Assembly (NCBI GenBank): GCA_032622095.1
Contig: CP136065.1
Span: forward strand, 53,003,949-53,067,948
DNA from: Siphonodentalium dalli
Taxonomy: Eukaryota > Mollusca > Scaphopoda > Gadilida > Siphonodentaliidae
Reading direction: 5' to 3'
Length of the DNA stretch: 64,000 nt
Part shown: positions 48,220-59,094 of the stretch, one piece after another
How the letters are laid out: every line of letters starts with the position of its first letter
Position numbering within the stretch: position 1 is the first letter of the stretch
Made by a program: the position numbers and the translations under genes
Notes under the pieces: model-generated
Seen by the model: the letters and a program-made list of their open reading frames with translations, nothing else
Told to the model about the DNA's origin: nothing
Databases searched by the model: none

Positions 48220-48341
48220 CAATAGATAACACATGGTATAATAAGACATAATACATGCATAGATGAGTCAAGACACATGGGAAAGATAATGTTACGGTTA
48301 TTCCGTTTTTTTCAATGTCACTGATGGTAGATTTGTCACAC
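48118..48341 (+). repeat. LINE 3' tail and copy B right flank
   Basis: 48,118-48,209 is the LINE end (GATTCGAATAAAAATTATA, then TA repeats). 48,210-48,341 matches 321-445 of copy A and 58,538-58,665 of copy C. Homology stops at GATTTGTCA, where the next element begins. Confidence 0.82.
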
Positions 48342-49090
48342 TTTTTATATAGAAGGTGAGAAAAACCTACCTCTTACCATCTATAGACCTGTCCGTTACA
48401 GCGTTGCACCTTTTTATATAGAAGGTGAGAAAAACCTACCTCTTACCATCTATAGACCTGTCCGTTCCAGCGTTGCACCTGACATCGCATATCAGAGTTA
48501 CAATTTGTGATATTCACACATACATCATTGAGGGTCAGATTTGATGAAGTGTTGATGGCGACGTTTCGACTAATTTGATATAGTTTTATCAAGTGATAAA
48601 CCTATATTAATTCGGTAAAGTCTCGTCAGAGTGTGAACCGATTTTTAGAAAATCAAAAGAATATTGAGCAAATTTGAGCTCGGATCATTTTAGATATTTG
48701 GAATTTATCTGGAAAGGAATGGGTGTATTACTTGTTACATAAATACATTTAGGGTTCGGTTCAGGTACATGAGTGGGTTTATAGACATGTTGTTAGGTTG
48801 GTGTGGGTATCTACAATCTTATTTGGGACGAAATGGATACACATGTCTATATATTTTGGGGATGAGTTTAATTTAATTGGCAGACGTTTCCATATATTTC
48901 AGATTACTTGGATGGCATGGGTGTGAGTATACGCACGATGGAGGGGGCGGGATGGGTAATAATGCGTGTTTGTGTATATAAATAAATAGTGGCGCACATT
49001 TGTATTTCTGTTGGGGGGGATTGTACATATGTACGTTCATGGATGGAGCGAATGGGATTATTAGTAGGAACATATATGTATACATAATGG

Positions 49091-49795
49091 GGTTAAGTTT
49101 GTTTGGTGGGCACGGGTTTACATCCAATGATGTAGTTAAAATGGGGGGGGGGGTGATATAGCGTATAGGGTGAATGGGGGTTATTAGTAGGCACATATAT
49201 GTTTACATAATGGCGGGAACGGGTTTATTTACGAGCATGCAGTTAAGATGGGAGGGTGATATTGTGTGTCTGGTCTCTATAATGTTATAATAGCTGAACA
49301 CACAACTGGTATGGGGTTGTTAGTAGGAACATATATGTTTACACCATGTGACTATGATTGTTTGGCGGGCACGGGTTTATCGAATCTACACATGCAGTTG
49401 ATGTGGGGGGGGGGGTGATAAGACGTTATTTGTCTCTTTGGGGTTAAGTTTGTTTGGTGGGCACGGGTTTACACCCAATGATGTAGTTAAAATGGGGGGG
49501 GGGGTGATATAGCGTATAGGGTAAATGGGGGTTATTAGTAGGCACATATATGTTTACATAATGGCGGGCACGGGTTTATTTACGAGCATGCAGTTAAGAA
49601 GGGAGGGTGATATTGTGTGTCTGGTCTCTATAATGTTATTATAGCTGAACACACAACTGGTATGGGGTTGTTAGTAGGAACATATATGTTTACACAATGG
49701 GATTATGATTGTTTGGCGGGCACGGGTTTATCGAATCTACGCATGCAGTTGATGTGGGGGGGGGGGTGATAAGACGTTATTTGTCTCATGATATT
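49091..49795. repeat. Two ~350-bp tandem units with G runs
   Basis: 49,091-49,440 and 49,441-49,795 are highly similar; each contains GTTTGGTGGGCACGGGTTTA, CACATATATGTTTACATAATG and runs of 9-10 G. Partial units continue on both sides (48,720-49,090 and 49,800-50,050), so the array is about 1.3 kb. The long G runs could form G-quadruplexes. Confidence 0.8.
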
Positions 49796-50524
49796 ATAGC
49801 TGAACACATAATATTCGTATGGGGCGACTGGGATTATTAGTATGGATATATATGTTTACATAATGGGTGGGGGGTGTTCATATGTACGTTGGTGGGGCGA
49901 GTGGGAATATTAGTAGGAACAAATATGTATACACAATGGGGTTAGGATTGTTTGGTGGGAGCGGGTTTACATCCGGTTATGCATTTAAATTGGGTGGGGT
50001 GATATTGCGTGTCTGGTCTCTATAATGATATTATAGCTGAACACACAATATTGGGGGGGAGGTATTTTGACTCTAATGATGTTATATACTGGTACCCAAC
50101 TAGTTGGTTTCGAATTCAATGCATCATCAAATGTTTACGTTTGCGATTTGAGTATGAGAATATAATTGCTTGTTAGCGTATCTGGGAGTACTTATAGCTG
50201 CCACCTGCAGGATTGATGTTATGTCTTGTCGGGTTATATCATAAGGTGATATCGGATATCACTAGTTGGTGCGAATTTGGCAATTATATGAGTTAGGGTA
50301 TTTGATTCGGTTTGAACAGTAACCTTAGGCCGGATATTGAAAGGAACCCATATGGTGTGGTTATGGGTGGTTTGGCACCTTCATCGTTTGATGGTTGGTA
50401 TTGTATAATCGGATGTCTTGGGGCAACTATACTATGTGGCGGCGATGTATTATTCTTGTACTATATTTTAGTACTATATTTTACTTATACATTCTTTTAT
50501 ATATTGCCTTATATCCATCTTATA

Positions 50525-50717
50525 TTACCATCGTTTTTTGGATAATATTTCACCAAGTTTGCGTCCACGTTTGAAGTAGATGACAGGGGGAGTGCGGAAT
50601 AGCTGATGCATTGGACGGAAATTATTAAAAATAGGCCAATTCCTTCTCAGAATGTTTTTGGATTTTGTTTGCGGATCCATGGAACGGGTACACATTGATA
50701 TGGGATTGGTTTTGGCA
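50525..50717 (-). pseudogene. Retroelement C-terminal fragment (Penelope-like?)
   Basis: The minus-strand frame ends KNILRRNWPIFNNF and then FRTPPVIYFKRGRKLGEIL, resembling the segment after the reverse transcriptase in Penelope-like and related retroelements (pattern: ILRKHW, then TPP-hydrophobic-x-FKR-x-x-x-L). No RT core or GIY-YIG domain is found. The frame's apparent start lies in the inverted repeat, so the true extent is unknown. Confidence 0.3.
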
Positions 50718-50791
50718 TCCTTATGTGCAACGCTGGAACGGACAGGTCTATAGATGGTAAGAGGTAGGTTTTTCTCACCTTCTATATAAAA

Positions 50792-51367
50792 AGGCAACAG
50801 TTCTGGGGGGCATTATAATTAACACGAAATTGGGGAAGATTTTATACACCGGAAGTTGTATTCTCCGGCTGTTTACACTGTCCGCTAATACATATTATCG
50901 GAAGTTGTATTCTCTGGCTGTTTACACTGTCCGCTAATACATATTTACCGGAAGTAGATTTCTCCGTCCACTTTCTGTACCGGAAGTGGCGTATTCTGAC
51001 AGTTTAACCGGTTCTATATGGTATATGACCGGAAGTAGGTTATTTTGGACACTTTCTGTAACGGAAGTGACGTATTCTGACAGTTTATCCGGTTCTCTCA
51101 TATATATGACGGCAAGTAGGTTATTAGGACATTTATTGTACTAGAAGTTGAGATAATAGATATAGAACCAATAATTGTATTTGAACTTGTCAAACATAGA
51201 TATTCAACATATAGCCATATAGATGCTATTGATTAATAAACTCATGATTACCTCGCTATTCTATTCTATTAAACTGGCCCGGGGAGTGTGGAAACAATAA
51301 GAGTTGGGAACCTGCGCCCACTAAGTAGTGTCCACAGCCCCTCCCCGCTTATGGGTAGTTGACTACA
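50792..51367 (+). repeat. 5' LTR of gypsy B, 5'-truncated
   Basis: About 576 bp corresponding to the last two-thirds of the 895-bp 3' LTR; it begins at AAGGCAACAG where the inverted-repeat element ends. Ends TTGACTACA, followed by TTTATGGTGCCGTGAGCAGG (51,368-51,387), the probable primer-binding region. Confidence 0.88.
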
Positions 51368-51529
51368 TTTATGGTGCCGTGAGCAGGATTATTCTTGTCA
51401 CAATTTAGGACGTCATATATATTCACATTTTCAATATTTATCTTATGTTAAAGTAATATTCAAATTTCAAGTTTGAATTTTGCAAAAATTATATATTTTT
51501 GAATAACTGTTTCCCCAAAAGGTTGAGCT

Positions 51530-52875
51530 ATGGCTGGGAAATATTCCACAGGGTGGGATAGGACTGAACCTCGGGGTTTGTATGACCCCTTAGTCGGGTC
51601 TGACGAGGAGTCAGAAAGTTCTGACAGGTATATTGCTTCACTGTTACACTCAATGGGTATCAATCCAAGGATTGTATCAAATGATAGTGTTGTAGACACT
51701 TCCATAATGAGTCATAATAGGCTGGGTAGCTCGCTTCCAGTTGGGTATACCTTACAAATTACCACTTCGGGTTGGGGTGGACCGACTGTAACCTCGTATG
51801 TGACCTCTGTTGCCTCTACTCCAATTTCAACATTTAAGACTACTCCAAGTCAAAGTTTCAATGGGAGTAAATGTTCTTTTACCCATTGTGTACCGGAAAC
51901 CCCAGCATACAGTAAGTCAATTTCAGGGTATGTAAATGAAACTCCTGGTATAGCAACAGGGCAGTCGGCATTGTATAGCCAAGACTTATTTTCTCAATAT
52001 GTACACAAGCGGGACATTGGACCCAATCACACAGTATATAATTCTTCCACAAATGATTCGGTTCACAAGCCAGTTTTTTCCTGAGCAGTTATCATCTTCT
52101 AATAAATTTGTCAAACCAATAGTGAACCCTGAAACTTTTGATGATAAGAAATGGGACATTCATGATTACATGACTCATTTTGAAATTATTGCTCAGCCCA
52201 ATGGTTGGAAGGGACCCGAAAAGGCATATCATCTGTTGATCAATTTGCGAGGGAATTCACAGGCCATTCTGGGTAATCTAACTCCAGGGCAAACTCACAA
52301 TTATGAAATACTTAAAGAAATTTTGACACGCCGGTACAGCCCATCTCAACAGTTGTCAACACATCGGTCGAATTTCCGTCAATGCACAAGTAAGCCAATC
52401 TGTAGTTGAATATGGTTATGAATTGACAACATTGGCTAGAAAAGCATACCCTGGCTTATCCCACAATAATGTTGAGCCCTTTTTGGTTGAACAGTTCATT
52501 TGGGGTTTGGGGCACTCTGAAGTGAAAAAACATGTCCAATATGGACACCCATTAACACTCAATCATGCTATTGCCTTATCATCTGAATTTGAATCGATTG
52601 AAGGCCCGTTGGACAAACCAAGGTTACCTCAAGATAGCAGTAATGTGGAACGCCAGCTCCTTGATAGCATTTCAACTCTGGAAAACCAAATTATGGGTCA
52701 AGGTCAAACTCAAATACACCCTCCACCATCTTACAATATACCAATCACATGTTACTATTGTAAGAAACTGGGTCATGTGGAGGCTCGGTGTAGGCGGAAA
52801 ATGGCAGATCAGCAACAGGAATCAAATTTCGGAAATCAGTCGGAAAACTACGACAGGCTGAATTCATGGTCGTGA
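51530..52875 (+). pseudogene. gypsy B gag
   Basis: Three frames in succession: 51,530-52,084 (Ser/Thr-rich N-terminal part), ~52,075-52,409 (capsid-like core with WDIHDYMTHFEI and RRYSPSQQL) and ~52,400-52,875 (rest of capsid and zinc knuckle CYYCKKLGHVEARC). The two frame changes (near 52,075 and 52,390) disable it. The last frame overlaps the start of pol by 10 bp in a different phase, as expected for a frameshift-expressed pol. Confidence 0.8.
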
Positions 52876-55800
52876 ACTCAGCCTCCGTAAACCTTTCTAA
52901 ACAAAACCGACCACCCATTGAAAACAAGACTGAAACTGGGTCTGCCTCTACCTACACCAAGACTCCTAATCATGTACCTACTCTGTCAATGCATGGTTCA
53001 AAATCTTGTCTATTTTGTCGTGTAGTGATCAATGGCATATGTTTCACTTTTTTGGTTGATACAGGGTCGCCTGTTTCAATTCTGAATGAGACCCTTAGAC
53101 TAAGACTTCTTAGTTGCCCAATCAACAATTTCTCAGGTATTCTGGGCTTAGATTTTCTTACACAAAACCAGGCTAAATTAGATATTTCTAAAAGAACACT
53201 GACCCTTAAAGAGGGGGATGTACGGCTTTTCCAACAACCCTATTATTCCAGTGCCTGCTTGAAAATTCAAGATGATCAAACAATACCGCCATATTCTGAA
53301 GTTATTCTGGAAGGCTCCATTAACCGTCCTATTGATGGCAAAGAGACCATCGTGGAACCCCATAAAACACTCTCTGATAAAGGGATTCTGATAGCTAAAA
53401 CAGTGGTTAAATCAGACCAAACAAAGGTGTATGTGTCTGCTTTAAATATGAAAGGTAAAACTGTTCACTTAAAATCTGGTGATTCAATTGGTCAAGTATC
53501 CTCTGTTAGTGTTATGACTGACGCAATTAATTATGACATCACAAATCCAGGTATTTCACCCGACAAATTACCCGATATTTTGCAATCTGTATTAGAGGGC
53601 TCTTCAGCTGACCTTACTAAACAGGAACAGAGTGAATTAGCAGCTCTTCTTTTGTATTTTCAAGACATTTTTCGAACTCCTGGGGGGAATCTTGGGAAAC
53701 CACATTTGGTATCTCACAAAATTGATACTCAGGGTAACACCCCACATAGGGTTCCCCCGCGACGAGTTCCAATTGCCCAGCGAGAGATCATTGATAAAGA
53801 GCTCGATGAAATGTTGAAAGAGAACATCGTGGAACCTAGTGATAGTGCATGGGCGTCTCCTATATGCATGGTTAGGAAAAAAGATGGGACCAATAGATTT
53901 TGTATTGACTTCCGGTTGGTTAATTCCAAGGTCAGACGGGATGCATACCCTCTTCCTCGGATAGACGACACCCTTGATTGTTTGGCTAACAAAAAATGGA
54001 TCTGTACGCTCGATTTGGCCAGTGGTTACTGGCAGGTACCTCGTCATGAACAGGACAAAAACAAGACTGCTTTCAGTTGTCATAGAGGGCTCTTTCACTT
54101 TAATGTTATGCCATTTGGCCTGTCTAATGCTCCTGCAACGTTTGAGAGGTTAATGGAAAGAGTTTTACAGGGTTTGCAATGGAAACAGGCCTTTTGCTAT
54201 CTCGATGACGTCATGGTATTTGGGAATTCTTTTGGAGAAACTCTACAAAATCTTGCCTTGGTTTTCAATTGTTTTCGACAGGCTCAATTAAAATTAAAGC
54301 CATCTAAATGTGCATTGTTCCAAAAGGAGGTCTGCTTTCTTGGACATATTGTATCAGCAACAGGAATAAAATGTGACTCACGCAAGTTAGAAGTTGTTCG
54401 TGACTGGCCAGTTCCTTCCACCAAGAAACAAGTACTTGGGTTTTTGTGGTTACTACAGAAAGTACATAATGAGTTTTGCACAGGTTTCTTTTCCTTTAAC
54501 TCAGCTGACAAGGAAAAATATTCTCTTCATTTGGGATGAAAAATGTCAACAGTCCTTTGAAAAATTGAAGTCATCTTTAATTTCACCTCCATTGTTAGTA
54601 TTGCCTACATCGACAGACAGGTTCATCTTAGACACTGATGCTAGTTGAACTGGAATCGGAGCGGTACTTTCACAAATACAAGATGGTGAGGAACAAGTCG
54701 TGGCTTATGCTAGTCATTCATTGAGTAATTCACAGAGGCAGTATTGCACTACAAAAAGGGAGCTTTTGGCAGTAGTAGTCTTTTTAAAGCATTTTAAGCA
54801 TTATCTAATGGGAGCTCACTTCACAATTCGAACGGATCATGCTTCGCTCATTTGGTTGCGCAACTTTCGAGAGCCAGATGGTATGGTAGCACGTTGGATT
54901 CATGAAATTGATATATATTCCTTTAATATGGAACACCGACCTGGTAATCGTTATATTAATGCAGATTCACTGTCTCGGATTGAGTGGAAGAAATGTGTAG
55001 GTATCTTTGCTAGTTGTCCCTCTTGTTCAGGTGGACAGGACGTCGGCCACCTTCAAAAACCGAAGAGCTCACACGACACTGGTGACTTAATGGTGTCCAA
55101 ACCTCCTGATGAGTTGGTCTCGAAGCGATTGGTACCATCCATATCACCTGCCCCTGGTTGTTCAGTTGTAGGAGTTGTAAATTCTGAGTTAACAAACCCA
55201 CTCAATTCGAGAAGTGAATGTGATATGATACAGCCCATTGAAGAATTGGTAGATGAAAACCAAGGGGAAACTTATGAATCATGGGTCATGACCATTTTTC
55301 CATTGGAAAACGAGGTACAAAGTGCAAATGAAACTTTAACTAATGAAGATCACAAAACCAATATTAGTAACCCCACCCAATCTAATTGGCTAGATACATG
55401 GAGTCACGAGGAGTTAAAACAAGAGCAGCATCAGGATAATAAGATTGCATGGGTACTCATTAATAGACAGTTATCTGATGAGCGGCCTCCTAAAACTGAG
55501 GTGGATAAACTGGGTTTTAATATAAGGCCTTTCCTTGCCCAATGGGAGGGAAAGATTGGAAATGGATTATTATACCGCCACTCTGAACAGTCAGGGCAAA
55601 AACACTCGCAGTTGGTTGCACCCCAGCCACTAAGGGACTTTATTTTTCATAGGTTGCATAGTGATCAAATTGCGGGTCATTTTGGGTTTGATCGAACACT
55701 TGATTCCATTAAAATGCGCTTTTATTGGCCAGGGATGGGGGAAGACGTCAAAAGGTGGTGCAATGAATGTGACTTATGTGTGCAACGGAAACCTGGACCT

Positions 55801-56840
55801 GGGTTGGGCAAATTCCCACTTCAGCACATTATAAATTCTCAACCCCTGCAGTGTATAGCCATTGATATCTTAGGTCCCTTACCTAAGTCTGATCACGGTA
55901 ATGAATACATCATAGTCATAGGTGATTATTTTTCTAAATGGAAGGAAGCTTTTCCAAGCCCAAACCATACTGCACAAACAGTAGCTAATGTATTAGTTAC
56001 TCAATTCATTTGTCGATTTGGTTGTCCATCCCGGATACACACCGACCAGAGTCGTGAATTTGAATCTATTCTTTTTGCAGAGATTTGCTCAAAATTGGGA
56101 ATAGAAAAGTCCAGAACAACCCCATATCGCCCTCAATCAGATGGTATGGTCGAGCGATTTAATCGTACTCTAATACAAATGTTATCATTATTCGTCAATG
56201 GGAACCAAAATAACTGGGATGATCATTTACCCTATCTCCTCATGGCGTATAGGGCCTCTGTACATAAAAGTACTCGATGATCATGTTGGGACATGAAATT
56301 AACTTCCCCCTAGATGTCATGGTTGAAGACCCTAATGGAAATGAAAATGTATGTCCTATGCAGTACATTCACTGGGTGCAGAGTGCAATGCGGGCATCTT
56401 TTGAGTATGCTAACCAACAATTGGGTGTTTGTGCCACAAGGAACAAACAGTATTATGATAAAAATATAAAAACAACTGAGTTCACCGTGGGAGATTGGGT
56501 ATGGAGATGGTATCCTCCAAATGTAAAGAAAAAATTAGCATTAAATTGGATTGGCCCCTACTTAGTAATTGAATTTATATCTGATGTAACAGTAAAAATC
56601 CAACTGAATGAGGCAGAAAATCCCAAATCGGTCCATATAGACCACCTTAAACCATATAATGGTAGAAATGCACCCCTTTCCTGGGTAGATAATGATTCCG
56701 AATCGGATGATATGAATGAGTCATTCGAATCCACTGAGTCGATAAATTGGGAAGTTGAGCAGATCCCAGTACCGTTACCAAGGACTACAAGGGGAGGGCG
56801 TCAAATAAAACCCCGTCAGGTGTATAGCCCTACACTGTAA
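52866..56840 (+). pseudogene. gypsy B pol: protease, RT, RNase H, integrase
   Basis: 52,866-54,539: protease (VDTGSPVS) and RT (DLASGYWQ, YLDDVMVF). A frameshift near 54,430 leads to RNase H (LDTDAS then a TGA at 54,646; TDHASLIW). 54,700-56,280: rest of RNase H, spacer and integrase with the HHCC domain (HSDQIAGHFGF to CDLCVQRK), catalytic Asp (IDILGPL), Asp (HTDQSREF; the usual Gly after DQ is Ser) and Glu (DGMVERFN). A frameshift near 56,276 leads to the C-terminal part 56,277-56,840 with GPYLVIEF, the GPY-type module, followed by VHIDHLKPY. Two frameshifts and one stop in all. Confidence 0.88.
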
Positions 56841-56884
56841 ATATGTTTTGTTAAATGATGTATAAGTATAATTGATATTTTAAT

Positions 56885-56909
56885 ATAAGAATCAGTTTCA
56901 TTCTAGGAA
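56885..56909 (+). promoter_or_regulatory. Putative 3' splice site before gypsy B extra ORF
   Basis: CAGTTTCATTCTAG, AG at 56,905-56,906, 3 bp before the ATG at 56,910. The position matches that of the equivalent site in gypsy A. Weak evidence by sequence alone. Confidence 0.3.
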
Positions 56910-57460
56910 ATGGAGGAAGTCGAGATTGTAGACAACGAGGTTTCAAAGTTTCTACAAGAAGAAAGACCAATCTTTCCTGTTACCGGTCAAGCCTGCCCAG
57001 TTAAGGGATGCACAACCTTCACTTATCCGAGATATAACCGCTTTATGGAGCACTGGACGAAGATTCATCAGCCGACTATATTAAACTTTCAGTGTGGTGG
57101 ATGCTCATTGAAATTTAAAAGAAAGGATCGCCTGTACCGAAACCAGAAAGATGTTGCACATAGTGGTGTTGTTAACAATCATGTAATAAATTCTTTATAT
57201 ATAAGTCCAGGTGACACTCTGGCACCACGACGACCAGACGGGAACGAGCTGCACAAATGCGAGAGGACGAAAGGGTACAAGCTAGTGATAGGAGGCGTGT
57301 GATTTTGGCTGAAGACAAACCGATGAACCTTCCAAGTCAGACTGTTCGTCGCGATCAGGAAACATTCATGAGGGGATCAAAGGTGATTGTAAGGACGAAG
57401 AAGAACTGGCTCCGACGAGGAGAGGATCCAGAGGAAAAAGTTGTTACTGTTGACGACTAG
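56910..57460 (+). pseudogene. gypsy B extra ORF: C2H2 zinc-finger protein
   Basis: Frame 56,910-57,302 has an acidic start, then CPVKGCTTFTYPRYNRFMEH with a further His (first finger) and FQCGGCSLKFKRKDRLYRNQ followed by a His (second finger). A frameshift near 57,260 continues into a basic tail (57,257-57,460, RRGEDPEEKVVTVDD at the end). There is no TatD domain. Function unknown; similar extra 3' ORFs may bind element nucleic acid or host DNA. Confidence 0.7.
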
Positions 57461-57529
57461 ACTATTCAAATAGACAAAACAGTTCGTAGTTACAGGGACG
57501 GAATATTTGTTCACAATGTATACATTGTG

Positions 57530-57548
57530 ATTTTTAAGGAGGGAGGAG
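57530..57548 (+). other. Polypurine tract of gypsy B
   Basis: AAGGAGGGAGGAG directly precedes the 3' LTR TG, the usual plus-strand primer for reverse transcription. Confidence 0.85.
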
Positions 57549-58443
57549 TGTGGTAATGTTGGGTGATTTCACCCACTTTTTAACAGGTCTTACCTGTAAG
57601 GTGGCTTTTCACAAAAGGCCCATTAATGGTGAGCTGGTCACCACTTCAACTTTGGACTGATCCAATGTGTGCAAAGGGGCAGGGGTTCTGATTCGTCGAT
57701 TTGAGCGGTGACCTCCGATTGGTCGGCCAATACGATCTCCCGATCCGCTCAAATCGTATAAAAAGGCCACTGTTTCTTGCAACATTGGTTCAGTCAAAAT
57801 TATCTTGAGTATGGTCACCATCTCTTACTAATAGCTCTGACTACCCAGCCAAAGGCAACAGTTTTGGGGGACATTATAATTAACACGAAATTGGGGAAGA
57901 TTTTATACACCGGAAGTTGTATTCTCCGGCTGTTTACACTGTCCGCTAATACATATTACCGGAAGTTGTATTCTCTGGCTATTTACACTGTCCGCTAATA
58001 CATATTTACCGGAAGTAGATTTCTCCGTCCACTTTCTGTATCGGAAGTGGCGTATTCTGACAGTTTAACCGGTTCTATATGGTATATGACCGGAAGTAGG
58101 TTATTTTGGACACTTTCTGTACCGGAAGTGACGTATTCTGACTGTTTACCCGATTCTCTCATATATATGACCGGAAGTAGGTTATTATGACATTTATTGT
58201 ACTAGAAGTTGAGATAATATATATAGAACCAATAATTGTATTTGAACTTGTCAAACATATCAAACTTAGATATTCAACATATAGCCATATAGATGATATT
58301 GATTAATAAACTCATGATTACCTCGCTATTCTAATCTATTAAACTGGCCCGGGGAGTGTGGAAACAATAAGACTTGGGAACCTGCGCCCACTAAGTAGTG
58401 TCCACAGCCCCTCCCCGCTTATGGGAACCCCCAGTTGACTACA
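57549..58443 (+). repeat. 3' LTR of gypsy B
   Basis: 895 bp, TG to CA. It has a TATA box (CGTATAAAAAGG, 57,757-57,768), an AATAAA (58,304) and, between 57,905 and 58,180, six ACCGGAAGT words plus one TCGGAAGT. Followed by AATG and the LINE 3' tail. Confidence 0.9.
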
Positions 58444-59094
58444 AATGTATTACCTTATTGCCACAGTTTGTAAATCCATGTTCATGTTTATGATTCGAAT
58501 AAAAATTATTTAAAAAAATAATAATATATATATATATATATAAATAACAATAGATAACACATGGTATAATAAGACATAATACATGCATAGATGAGTCAAG
58601 ACACATGGGAAAGATAATGTTACAGTTATTCCGTTTTTTTCAATGTCACTGATGGTAGATTTGTCATACTTGATGCTCTGCCCCTGTCGGCTTTGGTGTG
58701 GACTGGGGATATTTTATAAGTTTAACGTTCTGGTCTACATTAAACTCTGGGCTGTCATTTTCATGACGGCTCATTCATTGTTATATGTTGTTTTAAACTG
58801 TTTTGGTGACAATACAGTACAATTGTGTATACTGGCTCAGCTCTTAGCGCATTTGTGTTTAGTTAGGACATGAAATCATAAATGTAACAGTAAGGCGTAT
58901 GGACGGCTGCAATGCATCCGTTACGTCGTATCCGTTATATCACACATTGGAGAGGTACTATATATAGTAAACTCAACACAAGCCGTAACCATTGCGTCAT
59001 ATATGTCAATACATTTTAGTTGTTGTGATTTGACAGGTTTGGCATTATCATAGATTTCATTTACAAGAAATAGATTGATTTGCAATCTATGTCT
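58444..59094 (+). repeat. LINE tail remnant and duplicated block, copy C, left part
   Basis: 58,444-58,537 is the same LINE 3' end as at 48,118-48,209. 58,538 onward matches copy A 321 onward but lacks copy A's hairpin element and TTAA MITE (single TTAA at 58,740-58,743). The 58,913-59,085 segment is repeated at 59,487-59,655. Confidence 0.87.

Larger units (their letters stand above)
48342..50791. mobile_element. G-rich tandem-repeat element with ~70-bp inverted ends
   Basis: The left end carries two tandem copies of a ~70-bp sequence (CTTTTTATATAGAAGGTGAG to CAGCGTTGCACC; 48,342-48,411 and 48,412-48,480). The right end has one inverted copy (50,718-50,791). The interior is repetitive (see below) apart from a minus-strand frame near the right end. 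Left and right flanks are not halves of one site: copy B flank on one side, a truncated LTR on the other. Superfamily unknown. Confidence 0.65.
50792..58443 (+). mobile_element. Ty3/gypsy element B with extra zinc-finger ORF
   Basis: Truncated 5' LTR, primer site, gag, pol, extra ORF, purine tract, complete 3' LTR. It differs in LTR, Gag and Pol sequence from gypsy A. The 3' LTR is followed by AATG and the LINE 3' tail, the same target as the solo LTR at 47,225. Coding regions have several frameshifts and at least one stop. Confidence 0.87.
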
